This document shows, in pieces, positions 24,801 through 33,400 of a stretch of 64,000 nt of DNA. The first letter of the stretch is position 1; every line of letters begins with the position of its first letter. The notes below the pieces were generated by a model, which did not search any database, was not told the origin of the DNA, and was given only the letters and a program-made list of their open reading frames with translations. Source of the DNA: Luidia sarsii (taxonomy: Eukaryota; Echinodermata; Asteroidea; Paxillosida; Luidiidae); contig OX465110.1 in NCBI GenBank assembly GCA_949987565.1, positions 18,267,481 to 18,331,480 of the forward strand, given 5' to 3'. The translations under genes and the position numbers were made by a program.

Positions 24801-26209
24801 CTTACCTAAAAAATAAATTAAAAACAAATACAAATTGGGGACAGGAATGAACACCAACAGACATGTTTTAGAGTGGTAGAAACTTGTTGAAAGCTGCTTT
24901 GTGATTCAATGACCAAATTTGCTTCTTACATTGGGGGGGATAAAGGGGTGAGCATTAGAACAAGATAGCTTTTAGAAAGGGGGTCCTTTTTTCATCATTT
25001 CAAGACAGCCTTCAGTCTTGCTGTGGATACCGTACCCTGTCAAAGCTGTTCTTGGTTGGGTTGTACTCCAAGATGACAATGCGGCCCGAGTCTGTGCCCA
25101 CCACAATGTAATCTGTTGGGAGACAGACGTGAACAGGAAAGTAAAGCTCAGCACTGAATATGGGTTGATAGGGTTAGGAGATTTGAACATTTTTGGCAGG
25201 TAACATTCACCCGGCAATGGGATTATTTGAGCAAGCGCCTTTAAACCGTTCCCTCACTTGATTGGCCAATTGTCATCACATGTTGTCGGCCCTCTTGCCA
25301 GAAAGGTTATTCTTCCGGAGGTCGTTCCTGAATAACCTTTCGGGCAAGAGAGCTGGCAGAACATAAATTACAGTTTGCCAATCAGAGTTAAGGGACCGGC
25401 AGAATGGTGTTTGCAGGAAGAATGCCACTGCCTAAATTTAAGGAAGGAAGGAAGGGTTAAGGAAGAAGACAGAGAGGAACTCAGGAAAGCTGGAGATAGG
25501 AATTCACCTTCCTTTTAACTCTTTCCCTACGATGAGCCGCTCACAGCGGCTCAGGCAAAGTGCACTTCCAGCCAACAAGCCGCTGGCAGCAGCTTTTGGT
25601 AAACCTTTTGCAAATAAATTCCGTCAGAAGTCACGGATAAACTCCGTAGCGAAAGAGTTAAAACAGGCCTCGGTCCAATTTCGCTCACGCTTTGGGATCA
25701 TCGCAAACGGCAAATGCAATCGCTAACTCTGAATAAATCACAACTTAGCAATCGGTGTACCGATAAGTTGCGATGGATTTCAGACTTAGCGATCGCTTTT
25801 GCTGTTTGCGATGATCGTGAAGCGTTAGTGAAATCTGCCCCAGATCTTAAGAAATAGGGTTAGGGTATGGGGATTTGGATTTGGGGGTTGGATTGAGGAT
25901 AAAGGGTTGGAATGGGGGGGGGGGGGGGAAAGGAAGGAGGGGGGATGGAGGTTGAGTGGGACCGGTGATGATGAGGTCCGCACCTTTGCTGCCGCCGGTC
26001 AGCTTGAAGGCCATGAGTGAGCGGGTGATGCCGAAGATCTCGCAGGTCAGCACCACGTGCAGCTTGCCCGTGTTGGGGTCCAGTTTCAGCAGCTCCAGCG
26101 TCTTGCCGCGGGCCACCACGATCTCCTGCTGCTTGGTGCCGGCAAAGTTGCCATGGATGGCCTGCACGATGCCGGTGGACCGCTGCAGGGTCAGCGAGTA
26201 CAGAAACAT
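3967..26209 (-). CDS. SF3B3: Splicing factor 3B subunit 3 (SF3b130/SAP130), complete
   Basis: Scaffold subunit of SF3b in the U2 snRNP; in the nucleus it helps the complex hold the branch-point region of pre-mRNA. Coding exons, 5' to 3': 26209-25984, 25112-25036, 24321-24055, 22982-22841, 22004-21892, 21677-21615, 20695-20517, 19293-19128, 17750-17655, 16432-16360, 14009-13858, 13066-12962, 12134-12084, 11957-11802, 11218-11078, 10725-10603, 10357-10203, 9470-9296, 8218-8013, 7542-7386, 6964-6839, 6440-6228, 5706-5359, 4487-4392, 4011-3967. All introns are GT-AG and all phases join, giving 3651 nt, 1216 residues and a TAG stop (human about 1217). The start [14 protein letters not shown] and end EDIRTRFAF match the family. 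From family knowledge: MMS1_N-type beta-propellers occupy most of the N-terminal two thirds and a CPSF_A domain lies at roughly 850-1180. It is head to head with COG4. Confidence 0.97.
4864..5216. repeat. 20-bp minisatellite in SF3B3 intron 23
   Basis: About 17 direct copies of a 20-bp unit (consensus ATTTGATTGTAGTACTTATG, with variants). It fills much of the intron between exons 24 and 23. Confidence 0.9.
5359..5706 (-). CDS. SF3B3: SF3B3 exon 23, core of the CPSF_A region
   Basis: Largest coding exon (116 codons, residues 1055-1170). It carries strongly conserved blocks such as [26 protein letters not shown] and [14 protein letters not shown]. It is markedly more GC-rich than the flanking introns. 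Confidence 0.96.
5775..5925 (-). repeat. tRNA-derived SINE (family B)
   Basis: Minus-strand tRNA-like core with AGCTCGGTGGTCGAGACGTC (A-box region) and CACGGGTTCGATTC (B box), followed by a tail that complements TTTGCCCTGCTCGACG. Related copies are at 33585-33720, 40815-41130 and 56925-57510. Confidence 0.6.
7124..7215. repeat. Interspersed repeat, 'TTTCGATCCTAGCAGGACC' family
   Basis: Short element recognised by GGGCC(T)GA, TTTCGATCC, (T)AGCAGGACCTTTCT and its internal inverted form. Other copies, often after CAAACTGCTTACTGACTAAA, are near 8880-8965, 20015-20100, 24520-24605, 33435-33550, 33840-33912, 36315-36352, 39920-39965, 44340-44450, 52160-52220, 53340-53475 and 63440-63530. It looks like an abundant dispersed, probably non-coding, family. 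Confidence 0.6.
7915..7990 (+). repeat. tRNA-like SINE head
   Basis: Has A-box GGATAGCTCAGTTAGTAGAG and B-box GGGTTCAAATCCCGA with tRNA-like spacing. The ends do not form an acceptor stem, so this is a SINE promoter or tRNA relic, not a functional tRNA gene. Confidence 0.6.
9762..9965 (+). repeat. Dispersed repeat, copy 1 of 2
   Basis: Begins AGGGATGTAAGTGACCGACA and runs through GATTCACAGCAGGG to TTTAACAGATA. It matches 17229-17440 closely. Function and class unknown. It lies in SF3B3 intron 17. Confidence 0.7.
12421..12700 (+). repeat. Dispersed ~280-bp repeat, copy 1
   Basis: Starts TGTGCGAGCAAAATCTCGTT after a T/G run and continues through TTTAATCACGTGATCAGC and CTTACGATCAATCGTAAGAC. 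A close copy lies at 22098-22380, also after a T run. Both are in SF3B3 introns in the same orientation. Confidence 0.75.
13345..13492 (+). repeat. Dispersed repeat, inverted relative to 63716-63850
   Basis: Contains TTACGAATCCACGGATCAGG, CCTGAAAAATCCTGG and a CGCCGAATTTCAAGGTTTGT block. The reverse complement appears at 63716-63850. Confidence 0.65.
15016..15185. repeat. Short inverted-terminus element, copy 1
   Basis: Ends are CATAGCTGCCA and TTGGCAGCTATG. The interior has CTAAACAAGAGGAATCACAG and GGAATGATTCCTCC. A related copy lies at 20815-20999 and a fragment near 7795-7880. Confidence 0.55.
15838..15985 (-). repeat. tRNA-derived SINE (family A)
   Basis: Minus-strand tRNA-like head (complement of GAGACCTCTGGTTTTGCCGT and of the AGCGCTCTTATC region) plus the family tail ending near GCCGGGGTGGG. 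It lies in SF3B3 intron 10. Confidence 0.6.
16558..16860. repeat. 'TACTAGCCC' repeat element, copy 1
   Basis: About 300 bp with several internal copies of TTTTTACTAGCCCGTRGC in a diverged periodic arrangement. A near-identical element lies at 40458-40755 in COG4. Ends read TCGCACTTTT and AAGGTCGAGCC. Class unknown. Confidence 0.75.
17229..17440 (+). repeat. Dispersed repeat, copy 2 of 2
   Basis: Second copy of the 9762-9965 repeat, in the same orientation, in SF3B3 intron 9. An AT-rich stretch follows. Confidence 0.7.
18030..18072 (-). pseudogene. Copied start of SF3B3 exon 8 (exon fragment)
   Basis: On the minus strand a GGCAG acceptor is followed by CTATCTGTATCCGATTGCTC, which matches the first bases of the real exon 8 at 19293 (CTATCTGTATCAGATTGCGC). 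The match fades after about 40 bp. The neighbouring intron sequence (TTCTTGTCAC ... GTGAGCATCAAC on plus) is also copied. A block spanning the end of intron 7 and the start of exon 8 was therefore duplicated into intron 8. No intact donor or frame is seen, so it is probably non-functional. Confidence 0.7.
18148..18257. mobile_element. 110-bp MITE with GGCCGTGTCC termini, copy 1
   Basis: Inverted ends GGCCGTGTCC and GGACACGGCC enclose a non-coding core (TTCGCATCTCCGTGTAT). TTA flanks both sides (18145-18147, 18258-18260). Related copies are at 19519-19640 and 44548-44669. Confidence 0.65.
18262..18590 (+). repeat. Dispersed ~320-bp repeat, copy 1
   Basis: Starts ACTTGATCAACCTCTACTGC and contains CTAACATCAAGTCTGCC and TTGTCATACGAAGCGCG. 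Copies lie at 19642-19880 and 23508-23810, with a diverged piece at 21205-21345. All are in SF3B3 introns, same orientation. Confidence 0.75.
19519..19640. mobile_element. MITE with GGCCGTGTCC termini, copy 2
   Basis: Same family as 18148-18257, inside the region shared with it by duplication. An extra half copy of the element (GGCTTCCAGAGCTACGGC) precedes it near 19370-19410. Confidence 0.6.
19642..19880 (+). repeat. Dispersed ~320-bp repeat, copy 2
   Basis: Copy of 18262-18590 directly after the second GGCCGTGTCC MITE, showing that MITE and repeat were duplicated together. Confidence 0.75.
20815..20999. repeat. Short inverted-terminus element, copy 2
   Basis: Ends TGCCATAGCTGCC and GGGCAGCTATGCCA. 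The interior resembles 15016-15185. Found in SF3B3 intron 6. Confidence 0.55.
22098..22380 (+). repeat. Dispersed ~280-bp repeat, copy 2
   Basis: Second copy of the 12421-12700 repeat, in SF3B3 intron 4. Fragments of its tail (AATCGCAAGACGATG-like) also occur near 12330, 29090 and 29260. Confidence 0.75.
22549..22676 (+). mobile_element. 3' end of a LINE retrotransposon
   Basis: Contains TTGTTAAGCGCCTTGAGCGT, GGATTCTGGCGCTCTAG and an (ATT)n tail. It matches the 3' end of the longer fragment at 57108-57436. Short 5'-truncated copies with simple-repeat tails are typical of CR1/L2-like LINEs; the exact clade is inference. Confidence 0.7.
22744..22840. repeat. Three tandem copies beside the exon 4 donor of SF3B3
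   Basis: Units built on CCCGGGGTAAACGCCCTTTGC with TTGACTGA sit immediately intron-side of the donor at 22840/22841. On the minus strand the duplicated segment includes the first intron bases GTCAGTCAA, so donor-adjacent sequence was repeated. Confidence 0.7.
23168..23334. mobile_element. Foldback element (AGTGGAAGGTTTGC family), copy 1
   Basis: Ends AGTGGAAGGTTTGCGGTGAC and its complement form arms of about 33 bp. The core has GAGCCGG and CAACGTTTTGGG. Partial or whole relatives are at 32522-33110, 45836-46080, 53143-53312 and 62498-62660. Located in SF3B3 intron 3. Confidence 0.7.
23508..23810 (+). repeat. Dispersed ~320-bp repeat, copy 3
   Basis: Copy of 18262-18590 without the adjacent MITE, in SF3B3 intron 3, so the repeat also moves or duplicates on its own. 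Confidence 0.75.
25236..25398. repeat. Foldback (palindromic) element in SF3B3 intron 1
   Basis: Outer arms around CGTTCCCTCACTTGATTGGC and its diverged complement; inner arms CTCTTGCCAGAAAGGTTATT and its complement. No coding content. Confidence 0.55.
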
Positions 26210-26236
26210 GGCGGATGGGGCCGGTGGCAGCAGGCA
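25984..26236 (-). CDS. SF3B3: SF3B3 first coding exon with possible short 5' UTR part
   Basis: Codons 1-75 plus one base run from the ATG at 26209 to the donor AAAG/GTGCGG. A pyrimidine-containing acceptor (CTTCGGGTAG) ends at 26237, so 26210-26236 may be the end of the 5' UTR joined to an upstream non-coding exon, as I recall for human SF3B3. The coding part is certain; the UTR boundary is a guess. Confidence 0.7.
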
Positions 26237-27471
26237 CTACCCGAAGAATTTCCGCCCAAAAAAAGACACCCACTACAAGGGTATCTGAAATGAACACAAA
26301 AAGGGGAAAAGCAGGTATCACATGTAGATCTTGGTTAATATTGGATTGAAATAACATTCTATTTGTCTGCGAGTGAATACTGAATAGCGCCCTCTTGGCG
26401 TCTTGCCAGTTTTGGTTTTTGCAATTTTGGCCTTTGCTTTGCTTGAACTTGAAACCGCAATGCCGCTGTCTCTGAACGAAAACAATCTACTGCGTTCAAA
26501 TAAATACCTATCAAGGAATTGGAGCCGTCCTTGCTAAAAGTTTGCAGGTAATTTCGTTGAAGAGAACCGGTAAAATGGAGTCCGAACTCTTCGTGCAACG
26601 TTCAGCGTACAATCATGTTGTGTGCACGCGCAGCGTATGTATACTATAAACAACGGCAGAAAACTAAGGGCGAAATGTAATCAATATTCTCAAGAAATAG
26701 CTGAGAAACTTACACAACGTAGCCCACGATCAAATATAACCCTAATTCATGAATGTTTAAATGAATTTGTGGTCAATTTAAGCAGATGTTAACGGATTTC
26801 GTACCTCACTCCAGCACTTCGTTCAAAAGCTTTCCCTGCCGCTTCTCGAGTCGGGCCTCTATCCGTGATTGGGTCACCAATAAAGGTTGCGGCTATTTGA
26901 ATTCATAATGCACTATCTTTAGAAACCGAACCACGAATAGGGTAAATACAATATCCACGCTTATAATGTCAGCTTTTTAAGTCGATTTTCTTTAAAATCC
27001 ATTGATTTTACAGAAATCTTCTTACATTTATAGCGGCAGAAATAGTGAAATTTGAATTTCGGCCAAGTGCGGCTAGCTTCAGTTACGATTTGTAGTGTTG
27101 ATGCGGTACCCATATTGTGAGCATGTTTACAGGTTTATCTTGACCATCCATCGGGCACCAGACCAACTTTCCCCTTTCGGATATTACGCGCATTGAAGCT
27201 TCATTCTTTAAAGTAGTTTAACAGTAAGACACAAATAATTAAAACTTACGGTATATAATCAACAGATTTGAACAATAAAGCCAATATAAAGAATTAGGTA
27301 TTATTCTAAAGGAACATACGGATCATCAGAACTGATCTTTTGAATTAAATGTTCACCTTTTTATCCTTTAAGGCCAGTATTGTTTATACAGCAGACATAG
27401 TTTCACCTTTAAAATTTTCGAAGCCCGCCGACCGTGTTAGCGAACCGTATCCGAAGAACGTCCGCACTAAA
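26237..27471. promoter_or_regulatory. Shared divergent promoter region of SF3B3 and COG4
   Basis: The two start codons face away from each other across 1.26 kb, so both promoters and 5' UTRs must lie here. Near the middle is the palindrome ATTGGGTCACCAAT (26868-26881), two opposed CCAAT boxes, common in bidirectional housekeeping promoters. CpG density rises towards 27420-27480. No TATA box is obvious at a sensible place. Exact start sites cannot be read from sequence. Confidence 0.7.
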
Positions 27472-30400
27472 ATGGCCTCCGCCACGTCTCCGCCGTTCGA
27501 CGCGATGGGCGTGCAAAATCTCACCGATATTTCTGACATACAGGAGGCGTTTGAGCAGCTGTGCACGGAGGAGGTAAACAATGCTCGAGATGGCTGTGGT
27601 TTCGGGTCCAGAATCCAATTGACGATCGCTATGTATCGTTGATTCAGAACATTGAAGCCATCGTTGTACCGGCGGTGGCGTTAACTTAGTTACTTTACGC
27701 AGTGGCTGGCAATGAATGAAATGAATGGCTCATAATTTTAATTTTAATTTTTATTATTCATACTTTTTAACTTAGTCTTCGGACTAGTCTGATACATAGT
27801 CTTATGCATGTGCACAGAGTGTTAAGTGTTGACCCAAAACTCCAAAAGCCAAGGCAAAAGCCAAAACGGAACTCGTCTTCATTGGCCAATTAATTATTGA
27901 TTAAATAAATTTACTTTGTAACTAACTGGTTTAACTTTACGCAGTGGCTATTGTTACGGCAGCCGTAACGCAATGTCCATTTTCTATAGTTACGGCATTG
28001 CAACTGCGCAAGCGCGAGGACATGCCAGATTTTGTTGCATGGGGTATTAAACCCCACGTGCACAGGCAGCTTCGTCTCGATCTCAAGCTCGGTACAGACA
28101 CAAGAAACATGGGTCATGGGAAATTCTCTGGCTGTAGGCACATAATATGCTTCTCTTGAAACAATATCCCTGTAATAATCGGAATGGGAAAAGGCATCTT
28201 TTACAATCATGTATCTCTCACACGGTGAGATCGGCCAAAAAAACGGGTCCCTAACAAACTAGGATGTCGACTTCACGTGCGTGCGTGCATGTGGCGGCAG
28301 AAAATACGAGAAAGTCAGTTGATTTTAGGGAGGTTTAGGATCACTATACAAATTATAAAACTATTATACCTATAAATCAATGTTGTAATTTTCTTTAATC
28401 CAAATGTAATGATGAATGCAAATGCAACAAATCAAGATCAAGCACGCCGGCCGGACGGCAGTGTCACCAGCTAGCTTCACTGCAATGGTTTATTGCATCG
28501 CATCATGCTTCCAAAGTCAGTGCACGTCACGGCCGGCGGGCTAGAAGAAGCACTAGCTTCGTGGTTTGATCTGTGTCCTCGCACTTGCGCAGTTGCAGTG
28601 CCATAATTATAGAAAATGGAAACTGCTTTACGGCTGCCGTAACAATAGCCACTGCGTAATTTGTAATTACTAACTAATTAATTTATGTAATCGCATAATG
28701 TTCTGGAACTCTTCTAAAAACTATTGATTGATTGACAGATTTGGTTGACTTTCTTTGCCTTTTTTGTTTACCGACAGCAAACAATAACTGATGATATAGA
28801 TGGCTTGCTGGACAGTCAGACCAACTTGGAGGCTAAGATGAACACCTTGCAACGTCTGGGGTGAGTCACAAAATGATAAGAATACTAGTATTTATACTAG
28901 TAATAAGCCGTTAACATTAGGAAGTGTGTATTTTTCCGGCACCAGCATTCTTCTGCAAATGCTACTTTGCCGTTCCCATACTGTGATCAGCCAATTTTCA
29001 TGAAGTTATGCCGGCCTTCTTGCTTTCTCCGGCAAAATAACGTTTAAGAGTTGTGATAGGTTTGTATGGTTTCTGTGCATCGCTCGTCGTCTTACAATCG
29101 GTCGTTAGTTACGATGAGTTTGATGTAATCAACTAGAGGGGTGGATGGCACAAAGCCTTGCAATCTATTAGAACTCGACCTGCAACGGATGACCCGTGGT
29201 TGTCTTAATACTAGTAATGGGCCATATAGTTCAGGACTGAGGATCGCTCATCGTCTTGCGATTGGTCATAAGTAACGTTGAGTTTGAGCTAGGCCAACTA
29301 CCAACATCAAACTTCTTAAGTACAGATATCATATCTGCTTAGCAGTTTTCTAAGATTTCTGCTCGGTATAAGAGGTTAGCCAAACATGTTTTCCTGTGAT
29401 ACTCAGTCATTGCCGTTGATTTGTTTTCGACTACAATTCGCTTAGAGTCAAGACCAAGCATAGACCTGGGAGGGGTGTTGGGAAGAAAGGTTTTTGTTTT
29501 GCTTCAAGAGGGAAATGTATCGTGTTTTTTTTCTGTGCAGGCAAAACTTGCAGCTGGTGCATGGCGATGCCAAACAGCTGGGCAGCATGATCTCTTTCAC
29601 CTCGGACCTGGCCGAGAACGTCAGCGGAAAAGTCCGGGAACTAGACCTGGCCAAGGTACTGTACAGGCCTAGCCGCCGAGTCGGTGGCTGGGGTTAGGGC
29701 TACAGCTATACTGCCAGTGCCGCCCATGGAGATGCCCTAATAGTGTTAGCCGTAGCCATAGCCATGTTGTAGCCAGCTGGATTGTCCCAAAGCACGATAT
29801 GTAAGGTTTTGCACTTTCCAAAACTTCAGTATGAACGAGCCTTTAAAAGTCTGTGAACGAAAACAAGGTTGTAAGCTTTGAATAAGGAAGAAAACCCGAA
29901 GAACAATTCTGTTGCTTTTTAACAAAATCTGTTAGTATATTTTGTATTCTTTTTACAGAACAGAGTTCAGACAGTGATTCAAAGAGTGAATGACATTCTC
30001 GATCTCAAGGTAAGATTTCCAAACCATCGATTTGAATAGTGTGTGAGAGATTTGTGGAATGTTTTCCAGACTCCGGTCACTTCATTTTCTTCTTTTTTTG
30101 AGTTAATAAAGTAGAACAAGACTATGAAATGTTGATTGATCTGTTCAAGTCTCGAAATAACAGGAAAAGTCTACTGAACTGTGCATAGTGCTGAAAGAGT
30201 TGAAAGTGATTTGCCGGCATTAAAAAGAGGCCTTCTGTACACTATGGACTTTTCTTGACTCTTCTCTCTCTCCCTGTCTCTCTTCTCCTTCCCCATCTCT
30301 GTCTCTCCCTCTCCTCCCCCTCTCTGTCTCTCCCTCCCCCTCTCTCTCTATCTCTCTTTCCATCTCTCTGTCTCTGTCTCTTTGTCTCTCTGTCTCTGTC

Positions 30401-33400
30401 TCTCTCTCTCTCTTTTGATCTTGATCTTAATCGTGATCTTGATCTTGATCTTAATCGTGATCTTGATCGTTTGTTTCTTCCAGTTTTGCACCGACGGGGT
30501 AAAAACGGCGCTGCAGTCGGAAAACTACGAGAAGGCGGCGGGCCACATACACAGGTACCTGAGCCTGGACGAGAAGGTCCTGAAGCAGGTGATAGCTGAC
30601 AACAAAGAAGGTAACGCGCTACGCTTTTGACAGGTCTGGTAGCACAAGATAGCAAACCCACGGAGATTTGTGGAGAGGAGATTTTTGCGTGGCCGCAAAT
30701 TGAGTGCCTTGTGGAGACCTAGTCCAACAGGTTGAATACGTCTCCCGAGGGAGATTGTAAAGGTGTATAGGTCTCCACACGGTTTTCACGAAACTGATAT
30801 TTAGAAAAAGCTCAAAAACGGGAAATTTGTAATGGGTAAAGAATCTCTCGCAAATTGAAGTGTTATATATATAAGGGACATGCGCTCCAAATTTCTACCC
30901 AGGAAAGTGAATGCGGCTGAAATGGGAGCATTTTTAAAACGTCGTTTCTCACTCGGTTGTATACTGCGCGATAAGAAAGCAATGTCTGCACAAGAATAAA
31001 AAAAAATTGGTACGAGTGTTGTGTGTGTGTGTGTGTGTAATCACTTTTTTCCACTCGTCTTGGTACAGGCGGGGGCATTGACCTCTCCATTAGCCAGCTC
31101 CACGAGGCCGAGCAGAACCTGAAGGGGCTGGTGCGGGCCAAGTTTGAGGCGGCCGTCCGCAGCGGAGACCGGGGCTCCGTGGAGCGGTTCTTCAAGATCT
31201 TCCCCCTGCTGGGACTCCACGACGAGGGCCTGGAGAAGTTCTCCACCTACCTCCGGACCCAGGTGAGCTGGAAACGAAAGGGAGGGGAGGGGGGGGGAGG
31301 GGAGGGGAGGGGAGGGATAGAGGGGCCGGATTTGATTTTCCCGGAGAGGAGTGGGGGAGTGTGCGAGTTTATCGAGCGCCGGGAAATCTGCTTGCAAGGC
31401 CGAATAAAAAAGGGTACCACTTGACTCATTCGGGAATAATGAAACTTTGCGACGGGCTATCCAGCTGGGTTTTGTGATTTGGACACAGTGGCCGCAACTC
31501 CTACACAGTCTCGATTCCAAACACGCCGTGCAATCCGAGTAACAACCAGCCGGTCGTGGGACTGTAGAGAAAGGTCACCATCTGCCGTCCCCACTCTTGT
31601 TGAGTTACCTCGCATCCCATCCACCCATTCGACTCCTCGACCCCAATCACTGATCCGTCTCGCCGGCCTGCCCATTTCAGCCGGCCGCACACCCACCCCC
31701 GTGATTATTGACCCTCAAAACGAATCCCTTCTCTCCAACCACGTTTGCCCGGTGGGGGTTGGGATGGCCGGACGCAGATCGCCAACAAGGCCGCGGAGAA
31801 CCTGGCCATCTCTCTGAGCAAGGACAGCACGGACCGGCGGGCCAGCGTCATTTACGCAGACACCATCACCATGCTCTTTGAGGACGTCGCCAAGAGCGTG
31901 GAGATCCACCAGCCGCTGGTGGAGACCTTCTACGGTCAGTGTGGCTACAGGCTCGGTCCTGTCCGTAATCCCAAAAATCTCTCGGCCATCGACATCAGCA
32001 GGCCAGTGAGGGCTAGTGGCTGTTGAAATCAAACACCATAATATTACCAGAGGTCTCGGGTTCAAGTCATGTTACAAAAAAAAAATTGAATTTGAATTTG
32101 AATTTGAATTGACTTTATTCGAATATCAAATGATCAAAGCAGTTTCAAAAAGTTACATGACATGATAAAAAAAAAAATATTAGTCTCTAAAGCAAAGATA
32201 TTGATATTCGGGGAGCCCGTAAGAAGCAAGGCTTGTCTGGTACAGGCTCCCTGGAGAGATAGATTAAGTTAATATAATAACATACACGGTAATGCAACAA
32301 GCAGAAAAAAATGGCAAAGAAAACTTTGACTGGACCGGATTTTGAACCCGAGACCTCTTGCTTTGTTTACCAGCGCTCATACCATGTATGCAATTTTAGT
32401 CAAAAGCTAAAACCAATTAATTTGGGAGCAGATTCTCTTCCCTTTTTTCAATTTCAAATTGAAAAAAAAATTGGCAAAGAAAACTTTGAATGGACCGGGA
32501 TTTGAACTCGAGACGGGAGACCGACGACGGGCAGAGTGCACACTACCCAAAACGTTGAGTTACCGGCTCTTTTCAGAGCTACACTTCTTGAAAGAAGAAG
32601 TGTTTATATGGTGTCACCACAAACCTTCCACTTAGTGGGGATTAAAGGCACATCATGTGGTCTGCCCTTGAGAAAGGCCCTGCTAGGATCTGAAAAGGAC
32701 CACACTCCTTCTTGAAAGAGAAGTGTTACATGGTGTCATCGCAAACCTTCCACTTAGTACTTCCCCCATGCAAACCTTCCACTTAGTATTTCCACTATGC
32801 AAACCTTCCACATAGTATTTCCACCATGCAAACCTTCCACTTAGTACTTCCACCATGCAAACCTTCCACTTAGTACTTCCACCATGCAAACCTTCCACTT
32901 AGTACTTCCACCATGCAAACCTTCCACTTAGTATTTCCACTATGCAAACCTTCCACTTAGTACTTCCACCATGCAAACCTTCCACTTAGTACTTCCACCA
33001 TGCAAACCTTCCACTTAGTATTTCCACTATGCAAACCTTCCACTTAGTATTTCCACTATGCAAACCTTCCACTTAGTCTTTCCACCGTGCAAACCTTCAG
33101 GTCTTATCTTACCGCAACTGCCCTCCTCTTGACAAGCCTTGTATTTAAGTATCGGGCTATTCTAGTCTTATCGGACCTTTTCCTCCTTCCCTCCCTCGCA
33201 TCTCTGGCAGGTCCTGGCAGGCTCTTTGTCCTGATGCAGTCCCTGCAGCGGGAGTGCGACCTCCAGGCCAAGAGGATCGTGGAGAGTTTCGTCCGCAACC
33301 GGGACTTTGAAGGGCGGGCCCAGCAGGTCCGGCAGAGCCTGCGCGGACACAAGTCGGCCAATCCCAGCGAAAAGTAAGCCTGGGGAAGAGGGGGGGGGGG

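Noticed and set aside
30242..30661. Arg/Ser-rich open frame on minus resembling an SR protein
   Set aside because: Read from simple CT/GATCTT repeats and from antisense of COG4 exon 5.
32745..33105. CRISPR-like array
   Set aside because: Units are contiguous without unique spacers, in a eukaryotic intron; it is a minisatellite, as are the other arrays.
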